From: Diphasiastrum complanatum | Taxonomy: Eukaryota > Streptophyta > Lycopodiopsida > Lycopodiales > Lycopodiaceae | Length of the DNA stretch: 64,000 nt | Direction of reading: 5' to 3' | Assembly: GCA_029204225.1 (NCBI GenBank) | Contig: CM055100.1 | Coordinates: 48,346,348-48,410,347, forward strand | Part shown: positions 58,470-64,000 of the stretch, piece by piece | Numbering within the stretch: position 1 is the stretch's first letter | Layout: each line of letters starts with the position of its first letter | Translations under genes and position numbers: made by a program | The notes under the pieces: model-generated | Told to the model about the DNA's origin: nothing | What the model saw: only the letters and a program-made list of their open reading frames with translations | Database searches by the model: none

Positions 58470-60270
58470 GCATCATACCAAAAACTCTCTGTCTCTGATG
58501 TCGTGCCTCCTCAATGATGCATCTAAAATGAAAATCTGATCTGAGGTAGAGTATCCTGGTCTGAACCCAGCCTGGCCCATAGCATGTAAATCCTCAGTCT
58601 CAGCAAAAGATCCAGTAACCGTCTGTAAAATGGAACCATAGATCTTAGACAAAGTGTGACCAATCATAATAGTACGGTAGTTTTCTACATTCATGGGATC
58701 ACCTGCCTTGAGGATGGGATGAAGGATATAAGTACACCATGCGGTAGGAAAACCAGAGGTCACAGCGGTGTTAAAAGCGTGAGCAATAAAGGGCGAGATA
58801 AGATGTGCTACAGGTTATAGGAAATCCACGTTTAGAGAATCATAGTCAGTGGCCATATGAAGTTTGGCATGGTTAATGGCATTTTCAACCATGTGTGGAG
58901 TAAAAAGCATGCAGCGGGCAGGTCGTGGTGAGAGTAAGGTAGGAGGGGAGTCTAGGGTATAAAGTTTTGTGGCATATTCGACCCAGGATTCGGTTGCTAT
59001 GGGGGCCAAAGTCGAAGAGGATATGGTGAAATGTTTCCAGAAAAAGGAGGAGGAAGGGGAATCTAAAGAGTCGATCAACCGTTGGCAGAGTGAGCGTAGG
59101 TATGTTATCTTCTTTGTTCTGGTGGCTTTATGATACTTTTTCTAGTGTTGTTTGAGTGTTGTAGGGGAGTGTAATCTGGCATATACCACATGTTTGTGAA
59201 GAGAGCGACATTCGGCATCATACCAGCAGTTGTGAACGCGTCTATGAGATGATATTGTCTTGGTGGGGAAAGATGAGGATGCCGCAGATAAGAGGGATTT
59301 AGAGAGAAAAGTGGCTTGTTGCTCAACTGATGCCGTGAAAGGGAAATTAGTAAGTAGTTGGGACATGGTTGTAGCGTAGTTTGTGAGTCCAGAATGAGTA
59401 AAAGGAACACGTTTGTTAGTGGAAGAGGAGCGTGGAACTTTGGAAGACGGGGTTATGTGACCAAGTGAGAGGTGTAGGAGTGAGTGATCAGAGATGGTAG
59501 GAGGTGTAATGGAGAAATCAGATATGTGAGGGATCAAAGCAGGTGATCTAACAAAGTAGTCAACTACACACTGTCCTCCACCATGAGGATAACATGTAAA
59601 CGCTGATGAGGAAGGCCACTGTGTGAGGCCGTTCAGGATGGCAAGAGAATGTCTCTGCAAGAGTAATCAACTGCTCTCCAAAAGATGTAACTAAAATGTG
59701 TGCATCCTGTGATACTCGATCAAGTCCCATATCCAGAGGATGAAGCCGAAGAAAGTCAGTATCTGCATGAAATTCTATCTGTCTGGAGCTAGTACGGGTG
59801 TTGAAATCTCCTGCTAATAGAATGTAGCCCTGCAAAGAAAAAACAGCAATATTATCTGAGAGTGCCTGAAATGGGTCCCCACCAAATTCAGCAAACGCCA
59901 AACTCTATGGAGCAAAGTAACATACAGCCATATAAATGTCTTGAGGTAATCCCAATAATGAACCGATAGTATGTAGCCATATATATCGAGCATGTGGATC
60001 TTGCTTAACCATCGTAATTGAGGTGGCTCTATATAAACAAGCTACTCCGCCAGATCCACGACAGGTTTTTCCTCTCACAAATGGGTGAAAAACAGAATGC
60101 CAAGAGTAATCCTGTATATGTGGAAGAGGATGATATAAAGACTCATGGGTTTCAGCCAACAACAAAATGTCACATTTGCTAATAAAATCAGTAAAATCTC
60201 CTACCGATGATGATGATAAAAAACCATTGCAATTCTAGAAGCCAAGTCTCAAAATGGTAGGGGATCTCGG
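58470..60270 (-). pseudogene. LINE ORF2: endonuclease and partial reverse transcriptase
   Basis: The exonuclease-endonuclease-phosphatase domain is recognisable: LLLAETHESL (60165-60135), RGSGGVACLYR, YILLAGDFNT (59825-59795), then in another frame ISDHSLLHLSLG (about 59490-59455). RT starts with HPILKAGDPMNVENYRTIMI and GFRPGYSTSDQIF and is cut after about 95 residues. TAG/TAA stops at about 59907 and 58815 and a frame change near 59650 disable it. The RT start matches that of LINE L1-b, so both belong to one family. Confidence 0.85.
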
Positions 60271-60300
60271 GCAGCTCCTAAACCCGGGAGCCCCAAGTTC

Positions 60301-61113
60301 CTAGTGTGAGAGGAGGTCAAAATATCGCGGTTTGCCGTCGATAAAAACGACCCTTTTCCCTTTTTCTTTTGCTTCGTGAATAATGTTTTTCCTTGCTAAC
60401 CATTGGGTATTTGTCAAATCATCATCTATATAAATGAAAGTGCCTTTGAGTTTTGTTCTAAGCCGAAGGGCTGCATTGCGGTGTTGAAGAGAGCGAAATT
60501 TGATAAAAAGAACGTTGTCATCAAATTTACTACGCCATGCCGTATCAAAACCATCAACAACATGAGATAACTTGGAAACGAGTAAATCTGTAGCTTCGTC
60601 TATTGGTTTACGGCCATTGGCAATGCCTCTTACTCTAGTATTAAGAGCCTTTTTAGCTCTTCTAGCTTGTTCATCCAAAACTATCTCCAAATTGTTATCC
60701 ATCATAGAGGCTGAGATATGGGGGTGATTACATTGTTTGAGGATCAATGTTGTTTTTTCAACCTGTTTTGCAAGTGATGAGAGTTTGCTGCCCATATCAT
60801 CCGGTTTGAAGAGTGCTGCCATGTCTTTGTCTCTTCGACTTGTTTTTCCAAGCAAGATATTTTGTTGGAACTTTCGTCCGAAGGAGGTACATGTTCTGCA
60901 ATCTGTTGCTTAAGATATACATTTTCTTCCTCAAGCTGCTCCACCCGTTCTTTGACACCCACAAGATTCATAACCAATTTGCTATTCGCCATTTCAAAAA
61001 AGTGTAGTTGTTTCTTAAGGCCGAGGATTTCGTTTCAGATGAAACCGATATCATAGGCATAAAGACTCTCAATAGGCTTGGAAGGAGTGTAATCGACTGT
61101 GGACTGCTGATTC
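60301..61113 (-). pseudogene. LINE ORF1, coiled-coil nucleic-acid-binding-type protein
   Basis: ATG 61113 opens the frame; an in-frame TGA lies at about 61036. The part from 60992 has a heptad-rich coiled coil (RVEQLEEENVYLKQQIAEH), and after a frame change near 60780 a second helical segment (SKLSSLAKQVEKTTLILKQ). The C-terminal half (about 60680-60301) has LFIKFRSLQHRNAALRLRTK and KRVVFIDGKPRYFD, resembling the RRM-like part of LINE ORF1 proteins that coat the RNA. No CCHC knuckle was seen. An upstream proline/serine-rich open frame (61538-61116) ends in TAA directly before this ATG and may only be leader. Confidence 0.65.
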
Positions 61114-61545
61114 ATTTATGCGATAGCAAGTGGATTGTCAGTGAAAATAGAGGGTGCACTAGTGATGCCTTCTAGTGCAGCCAATGATGGGATTGTTGTA
61201 GGTGAAATAGCATCCCCCTCCATCTCAGATGATGGAGGAGGAGAAGAGGTGAATAGAGGGGGGGGGCGTAGGGGCACCCCCTTTTTTCTTGGGAGCCATG
61301 GAGCTTCCCCAGGTAGAATTGGCTTATAGCCCAGATTGGGATGGCTCTTCCAAGAAAAGCAACCTTCTTTGGAGTGCGATGAAGCAGAAGGAGCAAGCCT
61401 CCTTCTTTGAAGTGCGACAGAAGTAGCGAGCCTCCTAAAATGCAATGGCAGACAGACAGGTGTTCTGCCTCTGATTATTGACAAACCATTTAGTCCAAAA
61501 TGCGATGGATGGCAGAAACAGAATGCCCATTCTTTCAACCCTCTG

Positions 61546-61680
61546 TCAGCGATGGAAATGAGTAGCTTTTTGCCTCCTTTGTCAGCGCTCTGTCAGCGAT
61601 GGAAATGAGTAACTTTTTGCTTCCTCTGGCAACGATGGAATGTAGGTAAATTTTGCCTCCTCTAGCAGCGCTCGGACAAC
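61546..61680 (-). repeat. tandem ~45-60-bp repeats in the LINE leader
   Basis: The word CAGCGATGGAAATGAGTA with CTTTTTGCCTCCTTTG recurs twice closely and once degenerately. Some LINE families carry promoter monomers at this place; whether these act so is not shown. Confidence 0.6.
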
Positions 61681-61998
61681 AAAGGAGCTTCTGCCTCTGG
61701 AATGTGTTGATTCTATAGCTCTCTCAGATGCGATTGGAAGTAGTTATTCTTCCTCAAAAAACGGTGGTTCTTCATTGTCTCAAGTGCGATTTTAGTAGGA
61801 GGTGTTCATCATCTTCCTGGACGAAGCTATGAAGCCCAGTAGAGGCAGCGCTACCTCAAAGAGATTAGTGCTCACCAGACCTGCAACCTCTAATCAACGA
61901 AAGCATACAACCTGCTTTCCCTGAAGGCGCACCCGAGCATACAATCTATTTCCCTGGAAGCGCACCTGCAAACCCACGACTCCACCAACGATGGCTTC

Positions 61999-62006
<8 letters not shown>

Positions 62007-62044
<38 letters not shown>

Positions 62045-62045
62045 C
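62007..62045. repeat. (GA)n tract, 3' tail of LINE L1-b
   Basis: About 19 GA units with one C. On the minus strand it directly follows AATAAA (62051-62046), so the LINE appears to end in a (TC)n tail rather than poly(A). Confidence 0.9.
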
Positions 62046-62284
62046 TTTATTAACGTCTTTTGGGCACCTGTGGGTGTATAAGACCAAAAAGAAAATATGT
62101 ACAAGCAACATCGGGAGCATCATCCATAGGAGGACATGGACGTAAAATGCTATAAACTAGCTACGAATGAAAGTAGAACAAAGCAGAAGTGAAATAAGCC
62201 CACAACCCAGGCCAGTTATAACAGAAGAACTACATAAAGAGCACCAACGTCCACAACCTGGGCCAGGTGAAAAATAAGTACATA

Positions 62285-64000
62285 TCAACGAAAGTGTATG
62301 TGGGCCATCGCGAAAGAGACAATAATACCTCCGCGTATCTCATAATACAACGGACATCTGAGGAGGAAATGGGCTTCATCTTCCACCTCCTGCAACGAGC
62401 ACAAGCGACATAAAAAACGCTCCCGGGGGATATCCCATGCACGACCGGCCTCAATAGCAAGCTGATAAGAGGAGATGCGCAACTGCCCAAGATGATAGCG
62501 CAGGACGTGTGATAGGGGTTGTGAGAGATAGAGCGGCAACAATGGCAAACCAAAAGGATCTAGAGAGAGGAAATTGTCTGGTAATAGCTCAGTCGAGTGC
62601 GGGAAGGTCTGCTGCATATATTGACAGAATAAATAGCCTCGGACATATGAATGCGTACCACGAGGAAGATCCATGATAGAGATGCCCAAATGTTAAGAGA
62701 TCATACGTCTACTGGTACCATGAGAGCTTGGCACTAGGACACGTGAAGAAGTAACCGCAACAACTATGTAACTATCCGGGTGAGATGCACGAATCTCCTG
62801 AATCCGCTGAAGCAAAAGAATAAGGCGGAAAAAGCCCTCAAGGATGATCGGGGGAGTAGCAAACTCAACACATAGGATATCATGAGGGTGGTATTCTTGG
62901 CACGTATCATGCGACCCAACATAGTGGCCTGAATGCGAGAAATGCCTGCCCAGTGCCGGAGAGAAAGTCCTGGCAACCAGATCTCGGAGGCATACATCAC
63001 TGCTGGAACCACTTGTGTGTGAAACAACTGGCATCTAGTAGCGGGATCAAAAATAGGATTCATTGTACAACCACGCTCGAATTGGACCAATGCTGAAAGA
63101 CCGAAGGAAATGTGCGCAAATGCAGCCTGGCAAAAACCAGGAAGGGGCGCAGTAAACATGACTCCCAGGTAAATATAAGAGGCAACAATGTCAACTTCCT
63201 GGCCGTCATAGAAGAATTGATAATTGTGAAGGCCCTGTCGATTGGTGTTGAAAATCATGATCTTCGTCTTTTTTAAGTTAACAGAGAGACCCCAAGCAAC
63301 ACAAAACTGATGTAAGACCTGTAAGTGCACTGCAACCCTTCTGGTGAGGGAGAAAGCATGACAAAGTCATCGCATAAAGCAGAATGGGGATGAGCAAATG
63401 AGCCAGCAGGCAACCATCTCCACCTTCTTCACGAATGAGGCGCTCAAGATCATCAATATAAAGTGCAAATAGCGGAGGGGACAGTGAACAACCTTGCTTG
63501 ACACCAACAGTGCTACGGATGGGAGAAGACAAATCAATACCCAGTCGAATACGTGCTATAAATTTCTCATATAGAGCAACCACTGCCGCGAGAATAGTTG
63601 GAAAAGCCAAGCTGACGTAGTCTGTTGATGAAAAGATGATGGGGAACAGTATCAAAGGCCTTAGAGAGATCAACAAAACAAGCAAATACCTTCTTGCCCA
63701 TATGCTTTGCCTCCTCAATGATAGTACGTAGGGTGAGGACATGATCAAGAGTGCTATAACCTCGGCTGAAGCCAGCCTGGCCAGTCGCATACAATAGTCG
63801 AGAATCGGCCTCCGCCGTAACGAAATTCTGGAGAATAGTGGCGTACAACTTGGCCATGGTATGACCAATCATAATAGTGCGATAGTTGTGGACATTCATG
63901 GCATGGCTTGCTTTAAGAAGGGTGAAGTAGATTGGTGGCCCAAGGTATGGGAAAACCATCAATGATAGAGCGGTTGAAACAACGGGCTAGGAAAGGGGAG
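62285..64000 (-). pseudogene. LINE reverse transcriptase and zinc-finger C-terminus
   Basis: From the right: VHNYRTIMIGHTMAKLYATI, GQAGFSRGYSTLDHV, FACFVDLSKAFDTVPHH (catalytic Asp, about 63685-63640), GVKQGCSLSPPLFALYIDDL (about 63515-63450). The YADD catalytic site near 63380 is broken by a one-base loss. After it come WGLSVNLKKTKIMIFN (63300-63250) and, at 62420-62340, the CRLCSLQEVEDEAHFLLRCP zinc-finger motif typical of plant LINE ends. Frame changes near 63600, 63380, 62880 and 62690 make it a pseudogene. Confidence 0.87.

Larger units (their letters stand above)
58470..61997 (-). mobile_element. LINE retrotransposon L1-a, 3'-truncated
   Basis: Reading leftwards: a repeat-bearing leader (61997-61114), ORF1 (61113-60301), then ORF2 with endonuclease and the start of reverse transcriptase, cut at about 58470. 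Most LINE copies are short at the 5' end; this one keeps its 5' part and lacks the 3' part, so a later deletion or rearrangement removed it. It is separated from LINE L1-b only by a (GA)n tract. Confidence 0.85.
61998..64000 (-). mobile_element. LINE retrotransposon L1-b, 3' part, runs off the window
   Basis: The minus strand carries reverse transcriptase and the C-terminal zinc-finger region, then about 240 bases of 3' untranslated sequence ending in AATAAA and a (TC)n tail. The 5' part lies beyond 64000. The family is the same as LINE L1-a (NYRTIMIGHT in both). Confidence 0.85.

Overview
The window is nuclear DNA of a land plant. The evidence is two spliced, plus-strand genes of conserved plant families: an ankyrin-repeat DHHC S-acyltransferase of the TIP1 type, and a proline-iminopeptidase-like alpha/beta hydrolase. 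Both sit in a dense, nested bed of Ty1/copia retrotransposons with plant-type Met-tRNA primer sites, plus hAT, Mutator-like, Ty3/gypsy and LINE remnants. Introns reach 11 kb and are packed with transposons, so the genome is probably large. I lean weakly towards a non-seed plant (fern, lycophyte or bryophyte), but the sequence does not settle this. No tRNA, rRNA, CRISPR or bacterial feature was seen.

Layout. 1-2.7 kb: minus-strand copia element C1, running off the left edge. 3.6-4.5 kb: broken gene of unknown function with 18-residue repeats and a hydrophobic stretch. 4.5-5.3 kb: minus-strand hAT transposase exon. 5.3-5.9 kb: long (CT)n/(CA)n arrays. 5.9-9.5 kb: no recognisable gene. 9.5-11.2 kb: a ~370-bp tandem repeat interrupted by a ~1-kb Mutator-like element full of palindromes. 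12.3-18.6 kb: a nest of copia fragments in both orientations (C2, C3 and others).

20.2-29.6 kb: ten exons (404 codons, all phases consistent) of the TIP1-like gene, ending just after the complete DHHC cysteine-rich domain. The exons for the last two membrane spans were not found. 30.0-43.9 kb: five copia elements or remnants (C4-C8) back to back, with a second copy of the palindromic Mutator-like element inside the 3' LTR of C5.

44.2-57.3 kb: six exons of the peptidase gene. An 11.2-kb intron with a GC donor holds gypsy and copia (C9) remnants, and C9 itself carries a 749-bp mini-LTR element with a 5-bp target duplication. The exon for the lid region is absent and the 3' end is not in the window. 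58.5-64 kb: two related minus-strand LINEs, head to tail, joined by a (GA)n tract.

Function. The two host genes would act in protein S-acylation at membranes and in peptide turnover; nothing suggests that they act together. The most unusual signal is the palindromic Mutator-like family (9506-10523 and 33305-34079). Its two copies keep the same hairpin at the same place while the arm sequence has changed on both sides of the stem.
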